Shown here: positions 26,409 through 35,565 of the stretch, piece by piece | Layout of the letters: each line of letters opens with the position of its first letter | How positions within the stretch are numbered: the first letter of the stretch is position 1 | Assembly: GCA_016709765.1 (NCBI GenBank) | Contig: JADJMD010000013.1 | Location: forward strand, 868,001-932,000 | DNA from: Ignavibacteriales bacterium | GTDB lineage: Bacteria > Bacteroidota > Ignavibacteria > Ignavibacteriales > Ignavibacteriaceae | Direction of reading: 5' to 3' | DNA: 64,000 nucleotides | Program-made: the position numbers and the translations under genes | Notes under the pieces: generated by a model | What the model was told of the DNA's origin: nothing | Database searches by the model: none | The model's input: only the letters and a program-made list of their open reading frames with translations

Positions 26409-28109
26409 TTACTTAAACTGTGTTTCAATCTCAAAAACAGGCTTTATATCAACTGGCAAACTTTCAAGTTTTTTTCTAAACAAATCTATTGTTGAAGAAT
26501 TAACTGCATATTTAGCTATTAAATCTTTTGCGCCGTTATAATTTCCTTCAGCCTGGATTGTTAAAACAACATTTGCAAGTTCTTTAAGTACGGGGTAAAT
26601 TTTTTCAAAATCAACACGAACTTTTTTTGTGCTTTCATCAAAAACAAATCCGTCTTTTTCTAATAGGTAATTATATATAATTGCATTGCCGCCGCCGTGA
26701 GCTTCGCCAATTCCAAATCGCATACTACGAAAAGCACCTGCAAGAAAAGTTACCCAAACTTCATTTTCCATTTCTTTTGGATATACACCTTTTTCTATCA
26801 TAAAAATATTGTTGTATAAACCAAGAATATCTGCTTTACATTCTTCCATTGTGGAATATGTTTCTTTCAATTCTTTTTTTACTTCGGTGTCTTTTCCGTT
26901 TACTTTAATAAACCCGGGACCAACACCGTGAGACATTTCATGCATCAACGTATGATTGAAGAAAGCATCAAACGTGACATACTTTAATTGCTCAGGTTCA
27001 AGAACAATTTCCGCAATTGGTTTTAATAGTTTTTCAAACTTTGCTTCATGAACATTCTTTAACATTACTTTCTTTGAACCCTTTGCCTGTCTAACTCTTT
27101 CATCATTTGGAAGATTAAATGCAAGTGTTTGAACTCCCGCTTTTGTATCGCCGGCAGTAAACACTTCATTTGCAACTACGATCGGTGATTCAGAGCCACG
27201 TGTATAGTTTTTATGTTTATCATCCAGCGGAAGATTTTTTTCTATGTCAGTTAAATATTTTGCAAACACTTCTAACTTTTTACTTTCAACAGGATCTTTA
27301 ATTGTAACAAAACTTTCAAACGATGCTTTATAATTAAACATTCCATCTTCATAAACTTCAAATGGACCTATTACAACTTCAATTTTATTGTCTTTTAAAT
27401 CCATCCAGTCCATATCGCTTTGGTAATAATCATTACTTAAAAATGCATCTGCGCGCGAAAGCAAATATTTTTTTAAAGACGGGTTATCAGAATACTCAGC
27501 AGCCTCCTTTAATAGATTTGATGCTGCGGTTAATTTGTCTTTATAAAATTCGCTGTAAGGAATTGCAACCAGTTTTCCATTATCTCGTCTAATAACCGTA
27601 AACTCGCTTGTAAAACTTTTCTCAAGTTTCGGATTATCTTTTACAAATTTTTCAAATTCCTCTTTGGTCATATCTTCGGGATAGAAATTTGCACCAAGCG
27701 GTTTCTTATCTGTGCCGATAAACGGCTTATCGTCTTCAAGCCTATCAAATGGACCTGCCATTATATTAAATAGCTCCAGTTGCAAAGCCGTTTTTGGAAC
27801 TCTATCCGGAAAAGAATTATTATTTATTTCAGATTGCAATTCAGATTTTATCTGATAATTTTTTGAATAGACTTGTTCTAAAAAAATCTCATCTATTATT
27901 TTTGAAGCGCGATAAAGTTTTTCCAGAACCATTTTTTCTCTATCATTTAAGAGTGATTCGTCATAATTGATTTCAACCAGAACAAACTTTGCAATTTTTT
28001 CTTTAAGCATTGCCACTTCCTCTTTATCGTTTTGCGGATTTTGATTTTGTTTTTCTGTGCAGCTAAAAACTATTACTGCAATAAAAAACATTGCTATTAA
28101 ATTTTTCAT
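26409..28109 (-). CDS. M49-like (dipeptidyl-peptidase III related) zinc hydrolase, lipoprotein
   Basis: 566 residues. Lipobox VFSC near residue 17 predicts a lipoprotein. The zinc motif is HEMSH (in TLMHEMSHGVGPG) and the third-ligand motif is EECKAD about 30 residues later; the spacing and second motif match the M49-related family common in Bacteroidota, though classical M49 has the longer HEXXGH. The N-terminal half is the helical lobe seen in that family. It would cleave short peptides in the periplasm or outer membrane; substrate not known. It is divergent from pepF, and both are peptidases. Confidence 0.78.
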   Translation of the reverse strand: MKNLIAMFFIAVIVFSCTEKQNQNPQNDKEEVAMLKEKIAKFVLVEINYDESLLNDREKMVLEKLYRASKIIDEIFLEQVYSKNYQIKSELQSEINNNSFPDRVPKTALQLELFNIMAGPFDRLEDDKPFIGTDKKPLGANFYPEDMTKEEFEKFVKDNPKLEKSFTSEFTVIRRDNGKLVAIPYSEFYKDKLTAASNLLKEAAEYSDNPSLKKYLLSRADAFLSNDYYQSDMDWMDLKDNKIEVVIGPFEVYEDGMFNYKASFESFVTIKDPVESKKLEVFAKYLTDIEKNLPLDDKHKNYTRGSESPIVVANEVFTAGDTKAGVQTLAFNLPNDERVRQAKGSKKVMLKNVHEAKFEKLLKPIAEIVLEPEQLKYVTFDAFFNHTLMHEMSHGVGPGFIKVNGKDTEVKKELKETYSTMEECKADILGLYNNIFMIEKGVYPKEMENEVWVTFLAGAFRSMRFGIGEAHGGGNAIIYNYLLEKDGFVFDESTKKVRVDFEKIYPVLKELANVVLTIQAEGNYNGAKDLIAKYAVNSSTIDLFRKKLESLPVDIKPVFEIETQFK

Positions 28110-28305
28110 TATTCAGCCTTTATTTGATTTATAAGTCAAATTGATTTGTAAAAGAAATATAATTAATCATAATCAAAACTATGAGGTTAATTTATGGTTC
28201 TTCAGTTAATTATATCCAACCACTTATCATATATTTTTTCTGATAAAGTATATTTCTCATTAAGTTTACCCTGCAAAAAACTATAAATACTTTTTAGGTG
28301 AAAAA

Positions 28306-30186
28306 ATGATAAAACAAAAACAAATTCTTTTTTACGCTCTTGTTATACTTACAATTGTAACTGCAATATTTCCCCAAGCTCCGCAGCGAAATGATCTTCC
28401 CGATAAATATAAATGGAATCTTTCCGATATGTATCCAACTTTAGCAGATTGGAAAGCTGATATTAAAAAAGTTGACTCGGAAATAAATCAATTTGCTTCA
28501 TACAAAGGAAAACTTGGTGAAAATTCTCAGAATTTACTCAATGCATTAAACTCGTATTTTGCGATGTTGAAAACTTTTTATAAAGCTTCAACCTATGCCG
28601 GAAATCTTAGCAACGAAGATGTTAGAATTTCCGAAAATCAGGCTTTGCAGCAACAATTATCAAGTGTTGGAACAAAGTTTGGGGAAACAGCTTCATTTTT
28701 TGAACCTGAAATTTTAACCATTCCAACAGAAAAGATTGAAAAGTTTTTTAAAGAAAAACCAGAACTGCAAACATATTCGATGTACATAGATAATATTCAG
28801 CGTTTGCGTCCGCACACATTAACCGAAACAGAAGAAAAAATGCTGGCGAGTTTTGGTTTGATAGCGGGAAATCAGAATACGGTATACTCTATCTTTACTA
28901 ATGGTGAAAAGCCAAATCCCAAAATCACTCTTTCAAATGGAGAAGAAGTAGAGTTAAGCCCAGCTACTTTTACAGGAGTAAGAACGGTTGAGAATCGCGA
29001 AGACAGAAGCAAAATTTTTGAGAGTTTTTTTAACAGCTATGGAGATTTTAAAAATAGTCTCGGGGCAAATCTTGTTGGAAAAGTAAAAAAGGATTGGGTT
29101 TTTGCTAAAAATAGAAATTATAAATCCTCGTTGGAATCATCTTTAAATGGCGATAATCTTCCACCAAGTGTTTATACTACATTAATTGAACAGGTAAATA
29201 AAAGCATTCCAACGCTTCATCGTTTTTTAGATTTTAAAAAACGTATGCTCGGCGTTGATCAACTGCATTATTATGATCTTTACACTTCGATTGTTAAAAA
29301 AGTTGATTTGAAGTATACAGTTGAGCAGGGACAACAAGCAATTCTTGATGCTCTTAAACCTATGAAATCAGAATATCTATCAACAGTAAAAAAATCCTTT
29401 GATGACCGATGGATTGATTTTATACCAACAGAAGGGAAACGGAGCGGGGCATACTCATCCGGCGGGGCGTACGATGTACATCCATACATTTTAATGAACT
29501 GGAATGATGATTACGAATCAGTTTCTACTCTTGCACACGAACTTGGACACACAATGCATAGTTTTTATTCAAATGCCAACCAACCTTTTCCCAAAGCAGA
29601 TTATGCCACTTTTGTTGCTGAAATTGCTTCAACAATAAATGAAACATTACTTAACAATTACATGGTTGCAAACGCAAAAACCAAAGAAGAAAAACTTTTC
29701 TTACTTGGTAGTTATCTTGAGCTTTTGCGCACAACTATTTTTCGTCAGACGTCTTTTGCAGAGTTCGAACTTGAAATTCACAAACGAATTGAAGAAGGAC
29801 AGCCATTAACAGGCGATGATCTTTGCAATATCTATTACGATATAGTTAAAAAATATTATGGACACGATTCCGGACATTGTGTGGTTGATCCATATATTCA
29901 ATACGAGTGGTCTTACATTCCTCATTTTATGGGATACACTTATTATGTTTTCCAATATTCAACTTCTCTTATATATGCAACAGCTTTTGCAGAAAAGATT
30001 GTAAATGAAGAAACCCCAGCTGTTGAAAATTTCTATAAAATATTGAATGGCGGCGGTTCAAAGTATGCTGTTGATCTAATTAAAGACGCTGGGATTGATC
30101 CGTTATCCCCGGAACCATTTGAACTGGCAATGAAAAAGATGAATAAAGTTATGGATCAAATTGAAGAGATATTGAACGACAAATAA
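28306..30186 (+). CDS. pepF: Oligoendopeptidase F family (M3B) metallopeptidase, exported
   Basis: 626 residues. N-terminal hydrophobic segment (about 6-23, ending FPQA) suggests export, unlike the cytoplasmic PepF of Firmicutes. M3 domain: zinc motif HELGHTMHSFY with the third ligand Glu in EIASTINE downstream, and the C-terminal HFMGYTYYVFQYSTS stretch typical of PepF. It hydrolyses peptides of about 7-17 residues. Divergent from the M49-like lipoprotein, suggesting a peptide-scavenging pair; this is inference. Confidence 0.9.
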   Translation: MIKQKQILFYALVILTIVTAIFPQAPQRNDLPDKYKWNLSDMYPTLADWKADIKKVDSEINQFASYKGKLGENSQNLLNALNSYFAMLKTFYKASTYAGNLSNEDVRISENQALQQQLSSVGTKFGETASFFEPEILTIPTEKIEKFFKEKPELQTYSMYIDNIQRLRPHTLTETEEKMLASFGLIAGNQNTVYSIFTNGEKPNPKITLSNGEEVELSPATFTGVRTVENREDRSKIFESFFNSYGDFKNSLGANLVGKVKKDWVFAKNRNYKSSLESSLNGDNLPPSVYTTLIEQVNKSIPTLHRFLDFKKRMLGVDQLHYYDLYTSIVKKVDLKYTVEQGQQAILDALKPMKSEYLSTVKKSFDDRWIDFIPTEGKRSGAYSSGGAYDVHPYILMNWNDDYESVSTLAHELGHTMHSFYSNANQPFPKADYATFVAEIASTINETLLNNYMVANAKTKEEKLFLLGSYLELLRTTIFRQTSFAEFELEIHKRIEEGQPLTGDDLCNIYYDIVKKYYGHDSGHCVVDPYIQYEWSYIPHFMGYTYYVFQYSTSLIYATAFAEKIVNEETPAVENFYKILNGGGSKYAVDLIKDAGIDPLSPEPFELAMKKMNKVMDQIEEILNDK

Positions 30187-30197
30187 TTATTATTATA

Positions 30198-30235
30198 CAA
30201 CCCTCGGGTGTTTGTTCTTGCACTCCCGAGGGTTG
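30198..30235. terminator. Hairpin between convergent genes
   Basis: CAACCCTCGGG/CCCGAGGGTTG perfect 11-bp stem with a 16-base loop; no long T run on either side. A stable bidirectional stop or 3'-end protector between pepF and the leftward gene. Confidence 0.6.
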
Positions 30236-30242
30236 ATATAAG

Positions 30243-30731
30243 TTAAAACGACCAGTTAACTATTGGGAAAAATGGGAACGCACCACCTTGATTAATGATG
30301 TTAATCAATCCAATCTGTAAACCATACATACTGCCAGCATAATTAATGAATCCAAACTGAACGCCGCTAACTTTTCCTTTATGATAGTTAACAAACCCAT
30401 ATTGTAAGCCTTCAAACTTGCTGTCTGTTAGATTTACAAATCCGCCTTGAAGACCAAGAAAACCGTTGTCAACCATATTAACAAATCCCCATTGTGCACC
30501 AACCTGTTTGCCTATTGTTGAGTTTACAAATCCCCAATCCAATCCACTCACATTAACATTCTTACCGTAAATAATGTTAAGTCTTAATCCCGTAATTGAT
30601 GTGTTTTCTGGAAATATTTGAATTGGGTTAAATAGCGCAACCTGTATTGGTTTTTCCTGTGCAAAAACAGGTTTGTTTATTACACCAACAAATAAAAAAG
30701 ATAGAAATAGAATTGCAGAAAGGATTTTCAT
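30243..30731 (-). CDS. LA_2272-type surface repeat protein
   Basis: 162 residues, signal peptide about 1-24 (cut after VFA). The mature part is built of about six near-repeats of ~20 residues of the form GLQ-GFVN-x-x-x-G-x-V/F-x-G (QWGFVNM, QGGFVNL, QYGFVNY, QFGFINY, QIGLINI). This matches the LA_2272 surface-repeat family known from Leptospira and Bacteroidota. Its role is unknown. Probably outer membrane or surface. Confidence 0.8.
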   Translation of the reverse strand: MKILSAILFLSFLFVGVINKPVFAQEKPIQVALFNPIQIFPENTSITGLRLNIIYGKNVNVSGLDWGFVNSTIGKQVGAQWGFVNMVDNGFLGLQGGFVNLTDSKFEGLQYGFVNYHKGKVSGVQFGFINYAGSMYGLQIGLINIINQGGAFPFFPIVNWSF

Positions 30732-30949
30732 TTTATTCTCCTGTAATAGTTAAAATTTCAATTTATAAAACAGGGATAAGTTAAACTATAAGGGTGAAAA
30801 AATAAAGTTCGACTTATTTGTTTTATTCTGGCGCCCTAAACGTCGGGAAATATTTGTTAATACTAAAGAATGTTCGATTGTGAATAGTATTCAATTGTTT
30901 TGTAATTGGCACAATAGATGAACCTGTTGGTCTAAAAAGGAAAACCAAA

Positions 30950-31603
30950 ATGAAAACAAAAATCTTAATATCGGCTTTAACCATTTTTCTCTCACTAGTA
31001 ATTTTCGGCTGCGAAAGCGAAGGACCCCTTGATACAAATATGAGCAATGGGATGAGTATAGAATTAATAAAGCAAACCATACTAAGCCTTCCTACAGAAG
31101 ATTTATCCGAAGGAGAAATTTCTGGTTTATTGTTGATGAGAGAAGAAGAAAAATTAGCTCGCGATGTTTATATAACTCTGTACTCAAAATATGGCATTAA
31201 GGTTTTTACAAACATTAGCAGAAGCGAACAAACACATACTGATGCAGTAAAATTATTACTTGATAAATATGCACTCACTGATCCTGTGCAATCAGATGTT
31301 GTGGGTGTATTTACAAACCAGGACTTACAGTCTCTTTATAACCAGCTTATTGAAACCGGAAATATAACTGATGTTGAAGCATTAAAAGTTGGCGCTGCCA
31401 TTGAAGAAATTGATATACTTGATTTGCTTGAACAACTTAATGTAGTTGTTGACAATCAAGATTTAGCATATGTTTATAATAACCTGAATGATGGATCAGA
31501 AAATCACTTAAAAGCATTTGTAAAAAATCTATCGATGCGAGGAGTTACGTATTCACCAGTTTATTTAGATATTGAAACTTATAACTCGATTATCAATAAC
31601 TAA
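30950..31603 (+). CDS. DUF2202 ferritin-like lipoprotein
   Basis: 217 residues with lipobox VIFGC (Cys ~22). The mature domain begins EEEKLARDVYITLYSKYG, followed by SEQTHTDAV and two further helices (VEALKVGAAIEEIDI and GSENHLKAFV). This is the four-helix DUF2202 signature, in which Glu and His could form a di-metal site like ferritins. Function untested as far as I know. A promoter-like AT-rich region precedes it. Confidence 0.85.
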   Translation: MKTKILISALTIFLSLVIFGCESEGPLDTNMSNGMSIELIKQTILSLPTEDLSEGEISGLLLMREEEKLARDVYITLYSKYGIKVFTNISRSEQTHTDAVKLLLDKYALTDPVQSDVVGVFTNQDLQSLYNQLIETGNITDVEALKVGAAIEEIDILDLLEQLNVVVDNQDLAYVYNNLNDGSENHLKAFVKNLSMRGVTYSPVYLDIETYNSIINN

Positions 31604-31620
31604 TCAAATTCAATAAATAT

Positions 31621-31641
31621 GGTCCACCTTTAAGTTGGACC
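31621..31641. terminator. Weak hairpin between convergent genes
   Basis: GGTCCA/TGGACC 6-bp stem, 9-base loop, 18 bases after the DUF2202 stop. No clear T run; may act as a bidirectional 3' end. Confidence 0.4.
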
Positions 31642-31650
31642 GTACTTAAC

Positions 31651-32115
31651 TTAATCTTTTGGTAATTTAAATCTTACCCTTAAAACCCCATCTTCAAAAC
31701 TTGTTGAGATGATTTGAAATTTATCTATTTCTTTTGTCGATTGAACATGAACTCCACTACAAGGGCAAGCATCATAATCGCCAATTTTAATTATGCGAAT
31801 TGTATCACCGGCATCATCCGGTAATTGAGAGAGTTTAAAATTATTGATAGCTTCATCTCGCTTTAGAAATTCTTCAGTAACCGGCAAATCCTGCCTAATT
31901 ACTTCATTTACTTTTTTGTTTATGGCCTCAACTTCTTCAACGGTTAGATTGCGATCAAAATGATAATCACATTTAGATTTTTTCTTTTCTATGTGATTGC
32001 TGAATGACCTTCCTTTGTTAAACATTCTAACCATAGTTTGATTTAAGATATGCTCGGCGGAATGCATTTCAGGATTATAATCCTTATTTGATTTTACTTC
32101 GTTCATATTTACCAT
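31651..32115 (-). CDS. AlaX-like alanyl-tRNA editing domain protein
   Basis: 154 residues, corresponding to the small AlaX/second additional domain. The four zinc ligands are visible: H18 and H22 (HSAEH) and C119 and H123 (CSGVH). Free-standing AlaX proteins hydrolyse mischarged Ser- or Gly-tRNA(Ala). It overlaps the stop of the nitroreductase gene by 7 bases, so they are coupled; a start at 32106 (second ATG) is also possible. The substrate amino acid is not decided. Confidence 0.82.
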   Translation of the reverse strand: MVNMNEVKSNKDYNPEMHSAEHILNQTMVRMFNKGRSFSNHIEKKKSKCDYHFDRNLTVEEVEAINKKVNEVIRQDLPVTEEFLKRDEAINNFKLSQLPDDAGDTIRIIKIGDYDACPCSGVHVQSTKEIDKFQIISTSFEDGVLRVRFKLPKD

Positions 32116-32618
32116 TTATTGTAATGTATTTTTTCTTTTTTAAATCGTTCCTCAGCTGTTACTGTTTCATCAGGATATCCGAGCGAAATCAATGAAACCG
32201 GAACAATGTTTTCTGGTAATTTAAATTGTCCTTTAATCTTTTTATAAACATCATCCATTCCATGTATTGCAATCCAACAGGAACCGATTCCTAATCCGTG
32301 AGCTGCAAGCAAAATATTTTGTATTGACGCGGAACAATTTTGTAATAGCCAGCTTTCATTTTTTTCTATACCTACATCTCCGCAAACAAGTATTGCAGCA
32401 GCAGATTGTCTCAACATCTCAGCATAGTGGATTGAATTAATAGTTTCTATCAAAACATCTTTTTCATCTATTACAATAAATTGCCATGGCTGTAAATTCA
32501 TTGCGCTTGGAGCGTACATTGCCGTTTTAAGAATTTTATCAATATTCTCATTACTGATTTTTTGGTCTTTGTATTTTCGTATGCTTCTTCTATTAAGCAA
32601 TGCTTCTTGAACTTCCAT
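32109..32618 (-). CDS. Nitroreductase family FMN enzyme
   Basis: 169 residues from ATG 32618, 5 bases after AAGGAG; the upstream in-frame extension to 32675 has no such signal. Motifs: RRSIRKYKDQ (FMN phosphate), APSAMNLQPWQFIVI and the C-terminal GLGSCW-like GIGSCWIAI, plus SLGYPDE. NAD(P)H-dependent reduction of nitro, quinone or flavin substrates; a single-domain member with no substrate assignment. First gene of the pair with AlaX. Confidence 0.88.
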   Translation of the reverse strand: MEVQEALLNRRSIRKYKDQKISNENIDKILKTAMYAPSAMNLQPWQFIVIDEKDVLIETINSIHYAEMLRQSAAAILVCGDVGIEKNESWLLQNCSASIQNILLAAHGLGIGSCWIAIHGMDDVYKKIKGQFKLPENIVPVSLISLGYPDETVTAEERFKKEKIHYNKW

Positions 32619-32763
32619 AATTCTCCTTTTCATTGTGTTTCTCATTGTAAGGACTTTTTTTACAGAGAATTTCACTTATTATTTGCAAATATAACAACAC
32701 TTCTTTTTGTCTTCGTAATGGGTGCACATTTTTTTATTATGCGGCACAAAATTAAAAGGTTAA

Positions 32764-33753
32764 ATGATGAACATTTTATTACGACTAAAAGAAACTATTA
32801 ACAAAAAGACAAATACCTATTACTTTTTAACTGGAATATTAACTGCCATAGGATTGTTATTTATTGCAACTAACCTATTCTTTACACATAATTCAAATCA
32901 AATAGTTGATGAAAATGAAATAGGCAAGTTTCCTCAAGAATACAAAATCATTTCGCCCAAAATCCCTGACAACATTACAATTTTTGGAGAAGGCGTTCCA
33001 TTAGAAAATTTTGAAGTTTATGAAAGAGTTGACCGCGAAATTTTGGTAAACACTTATTGGCATTCGGCTACAATACTGGCAATTAAAAGAGCCAACAGAT
33101 GGTTCCCAATTATAGAACCAATCTTAAAGCAAAACAATATTCCTGATGATTTTAAATATCTAGCAGTCGTAGAAAGCAATTTAGAAAACGTTGTTTCCCC
33201 TGCGGGAGCAACCGGCTTCTGGCAGTTTATCAAATCTGCATCAAAGCAGTATGGATTAGAAGTAAATGATGAAGTTGATGAAAGATATGATGTTGAAAAA
33301 TCCACATTTGCTGCTTGTAAATATTTAAATACTGCTTATCAAATGTTTGGCAACTGGACTATGACCGCTTCTTCTTACAACGCGGGTATCAGTGGAATTG
33401 ATAAATGGAGCGGTTTACAAAAAACTACCAACTACTGGAATTTGGTACTTGGTTCAGAAACCTCTCGTTATGTTTCAAGAATAATTGCAATGAAGTTGAT
33501 TATGGAAAATCCTGCTCTTTACGGTTATGATATAAATGAATCTGATTTGTATGCGCCACTTAAATATAAAGAAGTTGAGTTAAATACAGCTGTTACAAAT
33601 TTTGCAGATTATGCTGCGTCGCGTGGAATAAATTACAAAACTCTAAAACTTTATAATCCCTGGTTGCGCGATACAGAATTAAAAAATAGAAGTAGTGTGG
33701 TGTATAAAATTAAGGTTCCGGAAGAAGGAAGTATAAATTTGATTAAAGAATAA
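32764..33753 (+). CDS. Membrane-anchored lytic transglycosylase (MltD-like SLT domain)
   Basis: 329 residues. A single TM anchor (about 20-38) is followed by the SLT domain (about 115-270): catalytic Glu in AVVESNLEN, then SPAGATGFWQF, SSYNAGISGI and SRYVSRIIA. It cleaves peptidoglycan strands with formation of 1,6-anhydro ends. The C-terminal ~60 residues (VTNFADYAASRGINYKTL..YNPWLR) look like one LysM-like module. ATG at 32764 or the following ATG at 32767 are both possible. Divergent from nitroreductase. Confidence 0.88.
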   Translation: MMNILLRLKETINKKTNTYYFLTGILTAIGLLFIATNLFFTHNSNQIVDENEIGKFPQEYKIISPKIPDNITIFGEGVPLENFEVYERVDREILVNTYWHSATILAIKRANRWFPIIEPILKQNNIPDDFKYLAVVESNLENVVSPAGATGFWQFIKSASKQYGLEVNDEVDERYDVEKSTFAACKYLNTAYQMFGNWTMTASSYNAGISGIDKWSGLQKTTNYWNLVLGSETSRYVSRIIAMKLIMENPALYGYDINESDLYAPLKYKEVELNTAVTNFADYAASRGINYKTLKLYNPWLRDTELKNRSSVVYKIKVPEEGSINLIKE

Positions 33754-33801
33754 ATTTATTTATTTAAAATTTTTCTAATCAGTTTAGCAAAACAAAATTT
33801 T

Positions 33802-34464
33802 TTAATTTCCAGAAAGTTTTGTAACAACTCCGCTGTTGCTGTTTATCCACAGCACTAAAGACTTATTGCTTGAATTAAAGTTCACAATCCAATCTGCTGA
33901 GTTATTTACGGCTAATGTAGTATCGATTGATTTGCTTGGCAAAAGGAACATATCAATTTTACACCCTGTGTTTTGTGAAAGAAAAATGTTTCCTCCGTGA
34001 ACAAGTGCCGTGTCTATTGTGGCGGGACTATCTTTATAATTTGCGTTGGGATCAATTGCCAGTGTTGAAAGTCTATTAAAAACCCGCCCTAAAATATTTT
34101 CGGCAGTGCTGTCTTTTATAAAAGATAACATTGTTGAAAAGTTTATCGGTGATTTAATAGGTCCCGCAGCAAATACTGGCAAATAAAACTCATTACTTTG
34201 TAATTGATTTGACTGCACAACATACACAAATGCATTATTTGTTTTCAGCAGGTCAACCCGACCTAATAAGTCTACATTCCAGCCATAAATTGCGGAAAGC
34301 TTTGCATCGGTTGAAAAGTCTAATCTTGCTTTTTGCAGCACATCATTTATTTTTTCTTTCGCAGTTATGTCGCTATCGACTCCAAGATTTGGCTCTGTTG
34401 CTTTTTCGCATCCAGCAAAGTAAACAGCTAATAATAAAACAATTGTTAAAAATATTTTTTGCAT
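33802..34464 (-). CDS. Hypothetical lipoprotein
   Basis: 220 residues with lipobox YFAGC (Cys ~19). The rest has mixed beta strands; SAIYGWNVDLLGRVDL and SPINFSTMLSFIKDSTAE stand out, and the tail ends in VVTKLSGN. I do not recognise the family. Convergent with the transglycosylase. Confidence 0.65.
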   Translation of the reverse strand: MQKIFLTIVLLLAVYFAGCEKATEPNLGVDSDITAKEKINDVLQKARLDFSTDAKLSAIYGWNVDLLGRVDLLKTNNAFVYVVQSNQLQSNEFYLPVFAAGPIKSPINFSTMLSFIKDSTAENILGRVFNRLSTLAIDPNANYKDSPATIDTALVHGGNIFLSQNTGCKIDMFLLPSKSIDTTLAVNNSADWIVNFNSSNKSLVLWINSNSGVVTKLSGN

Positions 34465-34522
34465 TTGTATCTCCTTTTACTCTCACTAGTCGCAGGTTTG
34501 ATCCTGCTTTAAAAATCCATTA

Positions 34523-34855
34523 TTAGAACATCATTTTATAATATCTGCTAATCTGTTCCCACAATTCTTGAAGATGTACATTGCGCGATATGCGAATTGT
34601 TTCTTTACCTTCAAAATAAACAAGTATCGTTGGAACAGAGAAGACGGAAAGCTGTCCGGATATTTCTTTTGCTTCGTTTAAATCAACATAACAAAAATTG
34701 ATTTTGGGAAAATCAATTTTAATCATTTCTAAAACTTTTGGTTTTAATACTTTGCACACATTACATTCCGGAGTGCTTAAGTAAAAGCAAACTGCATTGT
34801 GTTTACTTATCTGAGTTTGAAACTCGGAATAAGATACAATTGATAGAATATCCAT
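34523..34855 (-). CDS. Thioredoxin-like protein with CNVC motif
   Basis: 110 residues, no signal peptide: a complete thioredoxin fold. The active-site is PE-C31-NV-C34-K, not the usual WCGPC; the cis-Pro is in SVPTILVYFEG. The altered dipeptide should shift its redox potential. It lies on the same strand as slyD and the lipoprotein but the slyD terminator separates it. The classical thioredoxin is encoded at 56359-56721. Confidence 0.82.
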   Translation of the reverse strand: MDILSIVSYSEFQTQISKHNAVCFYLSTPECNVCKVLKPKVLEMIKIDFPKINFCYVDLNEAKEISGQLSVFSVPTILVYFEGKETIRISRNVHLQELWEQISRYYKMMF

Positions 34856-34880
34856 AATCCAAAGACGCTGTAAGTAAAAA

Positions 34881-34914
34881 ATAAAAAAGAGGACTGAATA
34901 GTTTCAATCCTCTT
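34881..34914 (-). terminator. Intrinsic terminator of slyD
   Basis: AAGAGGA/TCCTCTT stem with a 14-base loop; on the minus strand followed by TTTTTTATTTTTT. Confidence 0.8.
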
Positions 34915-34970
34915 AAAAATAGTTTTTGAATTAATTGTTTAATTGTACATTGTTAATTGATAATTGTACA

Positions 34971-35456
34971 TTAATGATGGTGTCCGCCAACACCATGAAC
35001 GTGCCCATGAGAGAGTTCTTCAACAGTTGCATCTCGAACATTCAGCAATTCAATATCAAAATTTAAATTTTTTCCAGCAAGAGGATGATTAAAATCAACA
35101 GTTATTTCTTCACCATCAACATTAGAAATAACAAACGGCATCTGAACGCCATCGGGATTGCTTGCCATATATTCCATTCCTACTTCTAAAACAAAGTCTT
35201 CAGGAAAATTTTCTTTTCCCACAACCTGAACGGCATCATCATTATAGTTTCCGTAACCATCTTTAGCCTCTAATTTTAGGTTTTTCTTTGATCCGATCAG
35301 CATTCCATTTAAAGCTTCTTCCAGTTTTGGTAAAACCATATTTGTCCCAGAAATATATGAAAATGGTCCGCCGTTATCAGTGGAATCTAGAACATTTCCG
35401 TGATCATCGGTTAGTGTAAAATTCATCGTAACAACTTTGTTTTGTTCAATCGCCAT
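34971..35456 (-). CDS. slyD: FKBP-type peptidyl-prolyl isomerase, SlyD-like
   Basis: 161 residues. FKBP domain split by the IF (insert-in-flap) chaperone domain as in SlyD: VTMNFTLTDDHGNVLDST, GTNMVLPKLEEALNGM, then DGYGNYNDDAVQVV, and EEITVDFNHPLAGKNL at the return to FKBP. The C-terminus is His-rich (SHGHVHGVGGHHH), a metal-binding tail as in E. coli SlyD, where it delivers nickel. No nickel enzyme is visible nearby. Own terminator. Confidence 0.92.
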   Translation of the reverse strand: MAIEQNKVVTMNFTLTDDHGNVLDSTDNGGPFSYISGTNMVLPKLEEALNGMLIGSKKNLKLEAKDGYGNYNDDAVQVVGKENFPEDFVLEVGMEYMASNPDGVQMPFVISNVDGEEITVDFNHPLAGKNLNFDIELLNVRDATVEELSHGHVHGVGGHHH

Positions 35457-35565
35457 TTGTTTTCCTAATTAATATTTATTGATATTGAATAATAACTATT
35501 CCTTAAAAGAATTTAAAGGTCATAATATTTTGTAAATTTGATATTAATTAATAAAAGCATAAAAC

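Noticed and set aside
26342..26434. N-terminal extension of the dodecin frame
   Set aside because: It overlaps the M49-like gene and the AAAGGAGG site points to ATG 26341; dodecins are about 70 residues.
30903..30919. TTGGCACAATAG upstream of the DUF2202 gene as a sigma-54 site
   Set aside because: The -24 half is good but there is no GC at -12.
34921..34980. Direct repeat of AATTGTACATT near the slyD stop
   Set aside because: Two short AT-rich copies 20 bases apart; nothing separates this from chance, and slyD's terminator is elsewhere.
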